Source: Desulfurococcales archaeon (GTDB lineage: Archaea; Thermoproteota; Thermoprotei_A; Sulfolobales; NBVN01). From it: DNA of 52,074 nt. The first letter of the stretch is position 1; each line of letters starts with the position of its first letter. Positions 9,014 to 17,976 of this stretch are shown here, piece by piece. The notes beneath the pieces are model-generated. The model was given only the letters and a program-made list of their open reading frames with translations. It was not told the origin of the DNA and ran no database searches. The translations under genes were made by a program, and so were the position numbers. Location: the NCBI GenBank assembly GCA_015521295.1, contig WAOL01000079.1, positions 1-52,074 of the forward strand. The letters run 5' to 3'.

Positions 9014-9553
9014 GTGTTCAGGATTATCTCAATAGAGGACATAATTAGAGTGCCCCCCGACAGGTTCGGCGAGGACCTAACAATCATAGCTTACGACCAG
9101 TTAAGGAATAGGTACATAGGTAGGGTAGATCCCTCGCTTGGCTTCGTGATAGAGGTATGGCGAGTTAACGTTAACCCGGAAGGTATGATAGTGCCTGGGG
9201 ATGGTGCCACCTACCACAAGGTTGAGGCGCAGCTACTGACGTACTACCCGCTAAGACATGAGGTAGTGGAGGGCGTCGTAGTAGACGTTAAGAAAATAGG
9301 GATATTTGTGAACATAGGACCTATAGACGCGTTTGTACACATATCGCAAATAGCTGACGACAGGATGATTTACGACGAACTAAACGGTGTCATGCGCGGC
9401 GAGGAAACGAAGCTAGTTCTCAAGCGCGGAGACATAGTGCGCGGGAAGATAGTTAACGTCAGCATGGCTCCGCCGGCCCACATCAGGGTCGGCATGACTA
9501 TGAAGCAACCCGCGCTAGGAAAGATAAAGGAGGGCCCAGGGTATGCCGGTTAG
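9014..9553 (+). CDS. rpo7: RNA polymerase subunit Rpo7 (RpoE')
   Basis: The 179-residue protein matches Rpo7: an N-terminal RNP-like tip domain (FRIISIEDIIRVPPDRF) and a C-terminal S1/OB domain (GVVVDVKKIGIFVNIGPIDA and VHISQI). With Rpo4 it forms the stalk that contacts nascent RNA and aids open-complex formation. GTG 9014 gives the family N-terminus and has AGGTG 6 bases upstream; GTG 9005 is the alternative. The Spt4 gene overlaps its end by 11 bases. Confidence 0.95.
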   Translation: MFRIISIEDIIRVPPDRFGEDLTIIAYDQLRNRYIGRVDPSLGFVIEVWRVNVNPEGMIVPGDGATYHKVEAQLLTYYPLRHEVVEGVVVDVKKIGIFVNIGPIDAFVHISQIADDRMIYDELNGVMRGEETKLVLKRGDIVRGKIVNVSMAPPAHIRVGMTMKQPALGKIKEGPGYAG

Positions 9554-9761
9554 GAGGAAGCATACGAAGCCGTTTAAAGCATGCACGAAGTGCAAGTACT
9601 TAGTACCGCACGACGTGGAGCGTTGTCCCGTATGCGGTAGTGAGTCCTTCACCGAAAACTGGTCGGGAATGATAATAGTTATCGACCTCGAGAACTCGGA
9701 GGTAGCGAAGATACTCGGCATAAAGCACCCTGGACGGTACGCCATAAAGATAGGGATTTAA
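9543..9761 (+). CDS. spt4: transcription elongation factor Spt4 (RpoE'')
   Basis: This 72-residue zinc-ribbon protein has the Cys pairs CTKC and CPVCGS and a short alpha/beta body ending GRYAIKIG. Archaeal Spt4 binds Spt5 NGN and forms the processivity clamp on RNA polymerase. Overlap with rpo7 makes co-translation likely, and this gene pair is conserved in archaea. Confidence 0.95.
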   Translation: MPVRRKHTKPFKACTKCKYLVPHDVERCPVCGSESFTENWSGMIIVIDLENSEVAKILGIKHPGRYAIKIGI

Positions 9762-9822
9762 TCTCAATTAATAGATGAAACAATATAAGGGTTCCCCTTA
9801 AGCATAGGAGGAGGTGACGAGT

Positions 9823-10140
9823 ATGAGTGAGGGGGCGTTAAAAACAGCTACGTTACCTGACGGTTCACTCCTGCAGGTTATCAGAGAAAAGGAGAACAAG
9901 GTTGTTGGGAGAGTAGAGGTTTACTGCGTAGTCACACACGTTGAGAAGGGAACACCATCCAGGAAAGATGTGCGTGCGGCACTAGCTAAGCTCTACGGAA
10001 AGAGCGAGGACTTAGTAGTGATAAAGTACATAAAGAGCGAGTACGGTATCGGGAGGTCCAAGGTACGTGCGAACATTTATAACGACTTGGAGAGGCTGAA
10101 GGCGTTCGAGCCTGAGTACCTGCTTAAGCGGGGTGCTTGA
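9823..10140 (+). CDS. rps24e: ribosomal protein S24e
   Basis: This 105-residue protein has the S24e features EVYCVVTHVEKGTPSRKDV and the YGIGRSKVRANIYND strand. GGAGGTGA at 9810-9817 is ideally spaced from ATG 9823, so that start is preferred over the in-frame GTG 9814. It begins the S24e-S27ae-Kae1 run conserved in archaea. Confidence 0.95.
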   Translation: MSEGALKTATLPDGSLLQVIREKENKVVGRVEVYCVVTHVEKGTPSRKDVRAALAKLYGKSEDLVVIKYIKSEYGIGRSKVRANIYNDLERLKAFEPEYLLKRGA

Positions 10141-10142
10141 GC

Positions 10143-10313
10143 ATGGCTGAGAGGCACAAACTCTATGAGTACGACTATAGCACGGGAAAGATAAGGCTGA
10201 AGAATAAGGTATGCCCTAAGTGCGGGCGCGTAATGGCGTTTCATAAGCACCCGGTGCCAAGGTGGCACTGTGGTTACTGCGGCTACGTTGAGTACGTAAG
10301 GAAGGGTGGTTAG
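10143..10313 (+). CDS. rps27ae: ribosomal protein S27ae
   Basis: A 56-codon gene reads MAERHKLYEYDYSTGKIRLK and continues with a zinc ribbon of the form CPKC-x18-CGYC. This is archaeal S27ae, the form without the ubiquitin fusion seen in eukaryotes. The ATG lies 2 bases after the S24e stop, and the stop lies 9 bases before kae1. The short length and the four Cys match the family. Confidence 0.95.
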   Translation: MAERHKLYEYDYSTGKIRLKNKVCPKCGRVMAFHKHPVPRWHCGYCGYVEYVRKGG

Positions 10314-10322
10314 GGTCAGTAA

Positions 10323-11333
10323 ATGATAATTCTAGGCATTGAATCAACGGCCCATACATTCGGTGTGGGTATAGTTAAGGACGAGCCTGAGTACATACTA
10401 GCTGACGTTAGAGCCAAGTACGTGCCAGAGAAAGGCGGCATACATCCCCGGGAAGCGTCTCTCTACTTTATGCGTGAGGCCCCAAGGGTTATTGCGGAAG
10501 CCCTGCAAACTGCTGGGCTCCGCATGAATGACGTTGATGGTATCGCAGTGGCGTTAGGGCCCGGGATGGGTCCCTGCTTAAGGGTTGGGGCCACTATTGC
10601 CAGGGCATTATCCGTGTATTTTAACAAGCCGTTAATACCGGTTAACCACGCGGTAGCGCATATTGAGATAGGTAAGTTGATAACGGGGGCGAAAGACCCC
10701 CTAATAGTTTACCTATCCGGAGGGAACACAATTATAGCGGCATTCGTTGCCGGGCGCTACAGGATCTTCGGAGAGACCCTTGACATACCGCTCGGTAACT
10801 TCATGGACACGTTCGTTAGGGAGGTTGGCTTAGCCCCGCCATACGTTGTCAAGGGCATGCATCAACTGGATAAGTGCGCCGAGGAAAGCAAAGAGAAGAA
10901 AATACTGAACCTACCGTACGTTGTTAAGGGTCAAGACGTGTCGTTCTCAGGCCTACTAACAGCTGCATTAAGGCTAGTTAGGTCAGGGAAGGCGAAGCTC
11001 GAGGACGTATGCTACACTGTCCGTGAGATAGCGTACTCAGCGATCATAGAAGTCAGCGAGCGCGGATTAGCACATACCGGAAAGAAGGAGGTGCTTCTCG
11101 TGGGCGGGGTAGCAGCTAGTAGCGTACTACGCTCCAAGTTCGAGGCCATGGCGGCGTTAAGGAGGGTTGATGTCAAGGTAGTACCTCCTAAGTACGCCGG
11201 AGATAATGGCGTCATGATAGCATGGACAGGCTTACTGGCACTCAAGCATGGGGTAACCATAGAGCCTGAACGCGCGTATGTTAGGCAGAGGTGGAAGCTT
11301 GACCAAGCCGATGTACCGTGGGGAGACCCCTAA
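10323..11333 (+). CDS. kae1: Kae1, tRNA N6-threonylcarbamoyladenosine transferase (KEOPS)
   Basis: The 336-residue ASKHA-fold enzyme begins [16 protein letters not shown]. The metal-binding HxxxH is [10 protein letters not shown], and the nucleotide loop is seen in YLSGGNT and LLVGGVAAS. It transfers threonylcarbamoyl to A37 of ANN-decoding tRNAs. The C-terminal Bud32 kinase that is fused in some euryarchaea is here a separate overlapping gene. The third KEOPS gene, Pcc1, lies at 14327; Cgi121 was not found in the window. Confidence 0.96.
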   Translation: MIILGIESTAHTFGVGIVKDEPEYILADVRAKYVPEKGGIHPREASLYFMREAPRVIAEALQTAGLRMNDVDGIAVALGPGMGPCLRVGATIARALSVYFNKPLIPVNHAVAHIEIGKLITGAKDPLIVYLSGGNTIIAAFVAGRYRIFGETLDIPLGNFMDTFVREVGLAPPYVVKGMHQLDKCAEESKEKKILNLPYVVKGQDVSFSGLLTAALRLVRSGKAKLEDVCYTVREIAYSAIIEVSERGLAHTGKKEVLLVGGVAASSVLRSKFEAMAALRRVDVKVVPPKYAGDNGVMIAWTGLLALKHGVTIEPERAYVRQRWKLDQADVPWGDP

Positions 11334-11976
11334 AATAATTGCATTAGGTGCGGAAGCCGCGTTAATCAAGCACACGTTCCTCGGGATGCCCGCAGTCTAC
11401 AAGGTTAGGTTACCGAAGCCCTACAGAGACCCCAAACTAGACCTAAGGCTAAGATCCGAAAGAACCGCTACTGAAGCTAAGATAATACATGACCTAAGAC
11501 TAGCAGGTTTACCGGTCCCAGCCCTTTACTACGTCTCCTTAAGCGAAGGCCTGATAGTTATGGAGTACGTGGAAGGAGATTTGCTGCGCGACCTCATAAA
11601 CCGGCGGATAAGCGGGTACGTAGACCTCGTACGGGAGCTCGGCAAGGTGATTGCATTAATGCATGGGTTAGGAGTAGTTCATGGAGACATGACTACCTCC
11701 AATGTCGTCGTCAGGGAAGGCACGCCTTACGTGATAGATTTTGGACTGGCTAAGTACAGCAGCGAGTTGGAGGACGTCGGCGTGGACGTGCATCTCTTCA
11801 TACGTGCTGTCGAGAGCACACACTATGACGTGATGGAGGAGGTAACTATAGCGTTCTTCGAGGGCTACGCAAGCATCGCGGGTGAAGAGAGGGTCAAGGA
11901 AATAAAAGAGAAGGTGAAGGAAATAAGGCTAAGGGGCAGATACGTTGAGGAAAGAAGGCAGAAACGAAATAAGTGA
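11311..11976 (+). CDS. bud32: Bud32 atypical protein kinase/ATPase (KEOPS)
   Basis: The roughly 221-residue small kinase has the Bud32 N-terminus [13 protein letters not shown] with VYKVRLPK, the catalytic loop [13 protein letters not shown] and the DFG motif [11 protein letters not shown]. It activates Kae1 in KEOPS. The start is uncertain: ATG 11311 gives the family length, while in-frame TTG 11299 or ATG 11278 would lengthen the overlap with kae1. The 3' end overlaps the XTP pyrophosphatase start by 32 bases. Confidence 0.93.
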   Translation: MYRGETPKIIALGAEAALIKHTFLGMPAVYKVRLPKPYRDPKLDLRLRSERTATEAKIIHDLRLAGLPVPALYYVSLSEGLIVMEYVEGDLLRDLINRRISGYVDLVRELGKVIALMHGLGVVHGDMTTSNVVVREGTPYVIDFGLAKYSSELEDVGVDVHLFIRAVESTHYDVMEEVTIAFFEGYASIAGEERVKEIKEKVKEIRLRGRYVEERRQKRNK

Positions 11977-12562
11977 ACCCGCAAGTAAGCCAGTAATCCA
12001 CGTGCTTACGCAGAATGAGGGTAAGTTCCGGGAATTCCTCGAACTCGGTAAAGAACATGGAGTTGTACTGAAGCAGCTTCCCTCACCTAAGGTTGAGGTA
12101 CAGCTCAGGAGCTTAGAGGATATAGCAACGTATGCAGCATCAGTCGCATTAGTAGAGTGGGGAGTCCCACTATTTGTGGAGGACGCCGGACTCTTCATTG
12201 AGGCGCTAAATGGTTTCCCCGGCCCCTACAGTAGCTATGTATACAAGACCCTAGGCATCGACGGGATACTAAAATTGATGAAGGGCGTGAAGAACAGGAG
12301 AGCTTACTTCAAGTCAGTGATAGCGTTAGCAATCCCCGGAGAGGGCATTAGGATCTTCACAGGAATTGCGAGAGGGAGCATAGCGTTAGAAGCGCGGGGT
12401 ACTGGCGGCTTCGGGTTCGACCCCATCTTCATTGCTGAAGGAATGGAGAGAACGTTCGCTGAGTTAAGCATTAGTGAGAAGAATAAGCTCTCACATAGGG
12501 GTAAGGCCTTCGCATCCATGGTTGAGTGGTTGCGAACAGCTTTTAAAAGCCGGATTTCCTAA
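11945..12562 (+). CDS. XTP/dITP pyrophosphatase (RdgB/HAM1 family)
   Basis: This 205-residue house-cleaning enzyme carries LTQNEGKFREF near the N-terminus, FVEDAGLFIEALNGFPGPYS (active-site Asp and substrate loop), GTGGFGFDPIF and SHRGKA at the end. It removes inosine and xanthosine triphosphates. The only plausible start is TTG 11945, inside the end of bud32. It therefore belongs to the S24e-to-S15 operon. Confidence 0.93.
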   Translation: MRKEGRNEISEPASKPVIHVLTQNEGKFREFLELGKEHGVVLKQLPSPKVEVQLRSLEDIATYAASVALVEWGVPLFVEDAGLFIEALNGFPGPYSSYVYKTLGIDGILKLMKGVKNRRAYFKSVIALAIPGEGIRIFTGIARGSIALEARGTGGFGFDPIFIAEGMERTFAELSISEKNKLSHRGKAFASMVEWLRTAFKSRIS

Positions 12563-12582
12563 GGTGTAGGGGAGAGAGCGTC

Positions 12583-13068
12583 ATGAACAGAGGCAAGGAG
12601 AAAGGTCAGTCACACTCAACGAGGCCGCCCTCAACGGTGGCGCCCAAATGGATACAGTACTCTCCCGAGGAGATAGAGCTAATAATTGTTGAGCTAGCCA
12701 AGAAGGGATACCCACCCTCAATGATAGGTATAATACTGAGGGATCAGTACGGTGTCCCCCTAGTGAAGTCGGTACTAGGTGTGAAGCTTCAGAAAGTCCT
12801 CCAGAAGTACGGTATAAAGCTGGCGATACCGGAGGACCTTTACAACCTAATGAAGAGGGCGGTTAACCTCCGACGCCACCTAGAGGAGCACCCCAAAGAC
12901 ACGCACTCACAGAGAGGTTTAATCGAGATCGAGTCAAAAATCCACAGGCTTGTCAAGTACTACAAGAGGAAGGGTATCCTACCGCCTGATTGGAAGTACA
13001 GGCCTGACCAAGCGAAGATACTGGTCTCTCGTCCCTTAGTAATAGTCCCCGAAGAAACCGCGGAGTAA
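12583..13068 (+). CDS. rps15: ribosomal protein S15 (uS15, archaeal long form)
   Basis: The 161-residue protein has an archaeal/eukaryotic N-terminal extension (WIQYSPEEIELIIVELAKKG, PSMIGIILRDQYGVP). The classic S15 helices follow (RAVNLRRHLEEHPKDTHSQR, IESKIHRLVKYYKR). Its neighbours downstream (RecJ/Cdc45-like, Pcc1, S3Ae) are a well-known archaeal gene order and help identify the next two genes. Confidence 0.96.
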   Translation: MNRGKEKGQSHSTRPPSTVAPKWIQYSPEEIELIIVELAKKGYPPSMIGIILRDQYGVPLVKSVLGVKLQKVLQKYGIKLAIPEDLYNLMKRAVNLRRHLEEHPKDTHSQRGLIEIESKIHRLVKYYKRKGILPPDWKYRPDQAKILVSRPLVIVPEETAE

Positions 13069-13152
13069 AGTAAACCCAACCTTTACATTACCTCCAGCCT
13101 TTACTTTTAGGAGAACGTGTTTACGAGGAGTTATTAAACCATAATCCCCTAT

Positions 13153-14316
13153 TTGACGGGGACGATTTTAGTGCCATTCACGTTTGAGGGTGTTAATGTA
13201 GAGGAAGTCTTCAGGAGAACCGTGTCAAAGGCTCGGACCGACAGGCGCGTAGTAAGGATAGTTATGGCGCATGAACCCGAAGCAGCGGTTACAGCTGGGC
13301 TCCTTGCTAAGGTGCTCAGAGCAAGTGATGTGGAGTTCGAATTCATTACGGATCTGTTTAAGCCTGTTCTCGACGATGCGCAAGTGATTGGAGTGAATAT
13401 GCCAGTAAACCTCTTCGAGGGAAGCGTACTCTTTCAGTCATCAACCTCTACGGTATTCACTAGGGTAGGCTTCAACTACATCTTTAAGTACGCGTCACTT
13501 GCTCTTGGCGTGCTTGATTTGGTTAGTGAATTCGAACTAATAACGAAGGACTTCAAGCTAACCCTAGCTGCCGCTGTACTAGCAGGACACACACCGCGTC
13601 TAGAGAAGGGGGGACTGAACAGTAAGGAGGAGGAATTAATGAATAGGCTGAAAGATGACGGACTAATAGACGTGGTGGAGGGCCCGCCAATAATGGGCTG
13701 GAACAGCGTGGGGCCCGGGAAGGCCGTTAGGACGAGTATTGATGTGCTAGTGCCATCGTTATTCCTCAAAAATGAGCCAAAGGAGGTAAGGCCCGAGGAA
13801 ATTGCGTCGGAACTCGGCATTAAGCCCGAGGAGTTCAAGGACAGGGAATACGTCGTGAAGACGCAGTGGGTTGCTAAGGACTTAATGCTCGCGGCGTACG
13901 CACTAGACTGGATGAGTGACGCAGCAGGGGTGGAGTCCGTAGCCCTATCGATGCTTAACCAATCCTACATCAGGTGGGGTGTAGCTGGGTTACTCTCAAG
14001 CCTCCCAGACTTAAGGAGGATCATCAACAGCCTACCTGAGTACAGGAGAGTGAGGCTCGGTGACCAAACCTGGGTAATTGTAGACGACGTTAACCCACGG
14101 AGATTCTCCGCAGTGGTTGCTTGGAAAGCATTGAGAAGTTCAAAGTTAGTTAAAGATCCTAAGGAGGTGCTGGCGCTCGAACACAATAACGAGTACTTCG
14201 TATCCGCACGTGCCCTCCCACAGACCGCGAGGATTAAGCTAGCGGAACGCGGGATCCCGGTCACTGGCGGCTATTATGTGGTTAAGGATCTAAGGGAAAT
14301 TCAGTCAAGCATATGA
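13153..14316 (+). CDS. RecJ/Cdc45-like protein lacking the DHH metal motifs
   Basis: The 387-residue protein sits between S15 and Pcc1, the position of the RecJ-type (GAN/Cdc45) gene in archaea. It keeps the secondary-structure rhythm of that family (RIVMAHEPEAAVTAGLLAKV where active enzymes have a DxD loop, then FELITKDFKLTLAAAVLAGH), but I see no DHH and no DxD. The region KTQWVAKDLMLAAYALDWMSD and the C-terminal strands are also recognisable. Inference: a nuclease-dead Cdc45-like replisome scaffold that binds GINS/MCM, as described for crenarchaeal homologues. A TTG start near a TATA-like ATTAAAC (25 bases upstream) implies a leaderless transcript. Confidence 0.72.
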   Translation: MTGTILVPFTFEGVNVEEVFRRTVSKARTDRRVVRIVMAHEPEAAVTAGLLAKVLRASDVEFEFITDLFKPVLDDAQVIGVNMPVNLFEGSVLFQSSTSTVFTRVGFNYIFKYASLALGVLDLVSEFELITKDFKLTLAAAVLAGHTPRLEKGGLNSKEEELMNRLKDDGLIDVVEGPPIMGWNSVGPGKAVRTSIDVLVPSLFLKNEPKEVRPEEIASELGIKPEEFKDREYVVKTQWVAKDLMLAAYALDWMSDAAGVESVALSMLNQSYIRWGVAGLLSSLPDLRRIINSLPEYRRVRLGDQTWVIVDDVNPRRFSAVVAWKALRSSKLVKDPKEVLALEHNNEYFVSARALPQTARIKLAERGIPVTGGYYVVKDLREIQSSI

Positions 14317-14326
14317 GGTGAGTATA

Positions 14327-14581
14327 GTGGTTTATGCGGCGCTACGTATACCAATACCTAAACATGAGGCTGAAGCCATCCACAAGGCCATAAAGCCGGA
14401 TGATGAATGCCCCCCTAAGGGGTTCGAGATAAGGTCACAAGCGACTGGGGACTCACTAATGTATGAGGTTCGGTTTAAGTACGGTAATCCCTCAATGCTA
14501 CTGACGTTGCTTTCAGTGCTTGACGAGGTCTCGAGGATCGCGGAAATGATTCACGACATGATCGCATGCTTGGATAGATAA
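14327..14581 (+). CDS. pcc1: KEOPS subunit Pcc1
   Basis: This 84-residue protein has the Pcc1 pattern: an N-terminal strand, then HEAEAIHKAIKPDDE, and central strands (SLMYEVRFKYGNPSMLLTLLS) followed by a helix DEVSRIAEMIHDM. Pcc1 dimers bridge Kae1. GAGGTGA at 14315-14321 is well placed for GTG 14327; GTG 14318 lies inside that Shine-Dalgarno. Gene order S15-RecJ-Pcc1-S3Ae is conserved in archaea. Confidence 0.85.
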   Translation: MVYAALRIPIPKHEAEAIHKAIKPDDECPPKGFEIRSQATGDSLMYEVRFKYGNPSMLLTLLSVLDEVSRIAEMIHDMIACLDR

Positions 14582-14629
14582 TGAATTCTTATAAACCCCG
14601 CACACACATCTTGTGTAGGTTCGGGCGTC

Positions 14630-15253
14630 ATGTCGAGAGTAGCGATAAAGGATAAGTGGAAGCTCAAGAAGTGGTACCGCGTCCTTGCACCACCCCTATT
14701 TGAGAGTGTGCAGATAGGTACTACTCCAGCCGATAAGGACTGGAAGTTACTTGGTAGGGTCTTTGAGGTCACGTTATTCGACCTCACAGGAGACTTCAGC
14801 AAGCACCACATCCACCTATACTTCCAGGTGTACGACGTTAAGGACGATGTCGCGTACACTAGGTTCAAGGGACATGAGCTGGCTAGGGACTACATGAAAT
14901 CAATAATCAGAAGGAAGTCCAGCAAGATCGCGGCGATAGTGGACGTCCAGACTAAGGACGGCTACGTCCTCAGGGTGCAGGGCGTTGCCTTAACTGCCTA
15001 CAGGTGCAAGACCAGCCAAAAGAAAGCAATACGCAAGGAAATGGTGAGAATCCTAAAGGAGAGAGCGGCTGAAATGACGTTGGATGAGTACATAAAGGCC
15101 ATGATATTCGGCCAGCTAGCCAACGAAATATTCGAAGCAGGAAAGAAGATATACCCACTACGCAAGACTGAGATCTACAAATCGAAGCTCCTCTACATAC
15201 CCACGCCAGAGGGACTCAAGAAGGCAGTCATCGTAGTAACGCCACCGCACTAA
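14630..15253 (+). CDS. rps3ae: ribosomal protein S3Ae (eS1)
   Basis: The 207-residue protein starts DKWKLKKWYRVLAPPLFES and contains GRVFEVTLFDLTGDFSKHH and FKGHELARDYMKSIIRRK, all S3Ae signatures. A strong TATA-like TTCTTATAAACC lies about 35-45 bases before ATG 14630. After the stop a short pyrimidine tract (CTTTTCTTC, about 15281-15289) may help terminate the transcript. Confidence 0.96.
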   Translation: MSRVAIKDKWKLKKWYRVLAPPLFESVQIGTTPADKDWKLLGRVFEVTLFDLTGDFSKHHIHLYFQVYDVKDDVAYTRFKGHELARDYMKSIIRRKSSKIAAIVDVQTKDGYVLRVQGVALTAYRCKTSQKKAIRKEMVRILKERAAEMTLDEYIKAMIFGQLANEIFEAGKKIYPLRKTEIYKSKLLYIPTPEGLKKAVIVVTPPH

Positions 15254-15353
15254 GGATCAACCCCGCAGCCACCCACTCGCTTTTCTTCAGCCCCAACCCG
15301 GGTCCTCGGTTAGCTTAATAGACACCAACGCAGACTTACTCTTGGTATGCTCA

Positions 15354-16640
15354 ATGCCTGACGCTGTGATACTAGCAGCCGGTTACGGGAAAGGACTTGA
15401 ACCAATAACGCATACCAGGCATAAGGTTCTCGTGCCAGTACTTGATAAAACACTCCTCGAGCATAACGTTAAGTCCCTTGTCAGAGCAGGTGTTAAGTCA
15501 ATAGTGATCGTAGTGAATTACCTTAAGGAACAGGTAGTTAAGGAGGCATCTAGGCTCGCTAAAGTGTATGATGCTGAGTTAAGGGTTGTAGATCAAGGCG
15601 AGCCGTTGGGGACGGGACACGCGCTACTGAAGGCACTCTCGAGCATATCAACTGAGGACTTCATAGTGCTTTACGGCGACGTCTACGTGGAACCTGAGGA
15701 TGTAGCTAAGGTCATAAGCGGAGGAAAGCCAGCCATTGCGGGTTACGGTGTGGAGGACCCCAAACGCTACGGAGTACTAATAACTGACGGCGGCATCCTT
15801 AGGGAGATAATCGAGAAGCCCGAAACCCCTCCCAGCAACCTAGTCAACGCTGGCCTATACTACCTGGACAGGAGGATCGAGAAATACCTTGAGAACCTCC
15901 CATTGAGCTCGCGGGGCGAGTACGAGTTAACGGACGCTATCAACTCATACTGTTCCGAGGTAAGTGTTCAGGTCGTGGAACTCTCATACTGGCTCGATAT
16001 CGGGAGACCATGGAAACTCCTTGACCTCTCAAAACACTTACTCCGACGCATAGAGGGTCAGACAATCTTAGGGCATGTCGAGGGAGGGGTCAGGATCCGC
16101 GGACCCGTGGTAATTGAGGAAGGTGCTGAGGTACTCTCAGGGACGTACATCTGGGGGCCAGCCTACATAGGCAGGGAAGCGGTAGTTGGTCCAAACGCCT
16201 TCATAAGACCGTACTCGGTCGTGTTGCGCGGTGCTCGGGTGGGCTTCAACGTCGAGGTTAAGGCAAGCATAGTGATGGAGGACGCACATGCCGCGCATCA
16301 AGCATACATAGGGGATTCCGTGGTCTGCGAACACGCGAACTTAGGTGCAGGGACGATACTTGCTAACCTCCGCTTCGATGACGGCAACGTCAAGTATAGG
16401 GTGAAGGGGGTTGTGGAGGACACGGGTAGGAGGAAGTTAGGGGCGATAATAGGCGGCTATGTCAAGACAGGTGTGAACGTGTCAACCGTGCCTGGAGTTA
16501 AGATAGGGGCTTACTCCTGGATAAACCCTGGTGTCACGGTCTATAGGGACGTCCCTCCATGCACTCACGTAATATCTGAGAACGAGAGTAGGCCCGTGAA
16601 AGGAGAGTGCTGTGTAGATCTCAGCGTCTGGAGGCCCTAG
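15354..16640 (+). CDS. bifunctional sugar-1-phosphate nucleotidylyl-/acetyltransferase (GlmU-like)
   Basis: The 428-residue protein has two domains. Residues 1-225 form a nucleotidyltransferase (DAVILAAGYGKGLEP, HKVLVPV, VLYGDVYVEPEDV, NAGLYYLD). Residues about 240-420 form a left-handed beta-helix of hexapeptide repeats (GGVRIRGPVVIEEGAEV, ending with GAIIGGYVKTGVNVSTVPGVK). It likely makes UDP- or dTDP-activated sugars such as UDP-GlcNAc for glycan synthesis. The P-loop is GYGKGLEP rather than the usual GxGxRLxPLT, an unusual substitution. The start is ATG 15354; TTG 15342 is possible. Its last 20 bases overlap the convergent YchF-type gene. Confidence 0.88.
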   Translation: MPDAVILAAGYGKGLEPITHTRHKVLVPVLDKTLLEHNVKSLVRAGVKSIVIVVNYLKEQVVKEASRLAKVYDAELRVVDQGEPLGTGHALLKALSSISTEDFIVLYGDVYVEPEDVAKVISGGKPAIAGYGVEDPKRYGVLITDGGILREIIEKPETPPSNLVNAGLYYLDRRIEKYLENLPLSSRGEYELTDAINSYCSEVSVQVVELSYWLDIGRPWKLLDLSKHLLRRIEGQTILGHVEGGVRIRGPVVIEEGAEVLSGTYIWGPAYIGREAVVGPNAFIRPYSVVLRGARVGFNVEVKASIVMEDAHAAHQAYIGDSVVCEHANLGAGTILANLRFDDGNVKYRVKGVVEDTGRRKLGAIIGGYVKTGVNVSTVPGVKIGAYSWINPGVTVYRDVPPCTHVISENESRPVKGECCVDLSVWRP

Positions 16641-17853
16641 CTGAAACCACCTTAACGACGTCACCGTCGCTCAATACGTACGAACCTCCAACTCTCTTAT
16701 TCTCCTTCGCTAGTATGGCGTAGAGGAAGCCCTTGCCCAGATCTGTGTGTATTAGGTACGCGAGTTCCTGAGCTGTCGTCCCTTTCCTAACTAGGTACGC
16801 GTCCGGCAACACGTTCCCGTACCCGTCCGTGTACTTGTGCGGGTCCTCGACTGGATAGACAACGATCATCTGCAGAACCTCGAAGACAGCCTTGTTTATG
16901 GCTTGCTGAACCCCCGTACCGCCGTACTTACGCATAAAGCCCCGTATGATTTCGAGGGCCTTTAACTGCTTCGGGTTCAACTTCGATTCGTCAATGATTT
17001 TGAAGTCAGGGTCGCCGGGGAGGTACTCTATTAGCCCGGCTTTCTCGGCTTTCCTGAGCGCTAGCTCGAAGACAGCGCTCGTAGGCACGATTACCCTGCC
17101 CTTAAGCTCCTTCGATGCGCGCCTGAAGTTATCCTCAGCTTCCGGGATGTCCATCTTATTAGCTATGACAACGATCGGCTTAGCTATCTCCCTTAACCTC
17201 GTCATGAATGACCTTAACTCGTCCTCACTCCACGTGCTCGGCTTCTTACTTTCGAGACCAACTTCGCGCAGGGCTAGGGCTACGTGCTCACGGCGGATGG
17301 AGAGCCCAGACACTCTCTTAGCTATGGAGTCAATTACCTGGTCGAGCGGGAGATTATCTAATCCCCTAGCGAACCTCTCCCAATCTCTCCTGATTATGTT
17401 GTAGAACCACTCGTTAATCTCGAACTCAATGTTCCTTATATCTTCTAACGGGTCATGAGTACCCGGCCTCACGGGATTACCCTCCTCATCGGTCGACCCA
17501 GCCATGTCGACTACGTGTAGCAGTACGTCAGCCTGTCTTAGGTCGTCCATGAATTTATTCCCAAGTCCCCTACCCTTATGCGCGTCCCTGACAAGGCCAG
17601 CAACATCCATCAACTTAACCGGGATGAACCTCTCGCCTCTCACGCATAGTGAGTTACGAGGATTGCAGCCGGGGAGACCTAGGTCAACATGAGCGCATCT
17701 CCTCCTAACGTACCCTACACCTATGTTCGGCTCTATCGTTACGAAGGGTCTATTCTCTATCCTAGCAGGAACCATCGTTGCCGCTTCGAAGAACGTTGAC
17801 TTACCTACGTTCGTTTTACCCACGACACCAACTAACGGCGGTGACGGCGGCAC
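16621..17853 (-). CDS. YchF/OLA1-type GTPase/ATPase with TGS domain (archaeal form)
   Basis: The 410-residue protein has G1 GVVGKTNVGKSTFF, G3 LMDVAGLVRDAHKGRG and NKMD as G4. A helical insert lies mid-protein, and the C-terminal TGS-like region includes ARKGTTAQ-equivalent residues VRKGTTAQELAYLIHTDLGKGF. It is a ribosome-associated translation factor family that often prefers ATP. The start is GTG 17853. It is convergent with the GlmU-like gene (20-base overlap) and divergent from L15e. Confidence 0.92.
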   Translation of the reverse strand: MPPSPPLVGVVGKTNVGKSTFFEAATMVPARIENRPFVTIEPNIGVGYVRRRCAHVDLGLPGCNPRNSLCVRGERFIPVKLMDVAGLVRDAHKGRGLGNKFMDDLRQADVLLHVVDMAGSTDEEGNPVRPGTHDPLEDIRNIEFEINEWFYNIIRRDWERFARGLDNLPLDQVIDSIAKRVSGLSIRREHVALALREVGLESKKPSTWSEDELRSFMTRLREIAKPIVVIANKMDIPEAEDNFRRASKELKGRVIVPTSAVFELALRKAEKAGLIEYLPGDPDFKIIDESKLNPKQLKALEIIRGFMRKYGGTGVQQAINKAVFEVLQMIVVYPVEDPHKYTDGYGNVLPDAYLVRKGTTAQELAYLIHTDLGKGFLYAILAKENKRVGGSYVLSDGDVVKVVSARASRR

Positions 17854-17884
17854 CTCGTGAACCCATTACCTCATTGTGGTCGCT

Positions 17885-17945
17885 ACTTAAATAGTGGTTG
17901 TGTTAACGTGTTGGGGGAGGAAATAACTTATAACCTCCATACTTA
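17885..17945. promoter_or_regulatory. divergent promoter region, YchF-type GTPase and L15e
   Basis: The intergenic stretch holds TACTTAAATAG (about 17885-17895), a TATA element for the leftward GTPase gene when read on the minus strand. It also holds AACTTATAACC (about 17927-17937), a TATA element for rps/rpl genes to the right. Spacing to the two starts is compatible with short leaders. Confidence 0.5.
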
Positions 17946-17976
17946 AAGAGTGTAGCAGGCTAGGAAGGTGTCAGTC

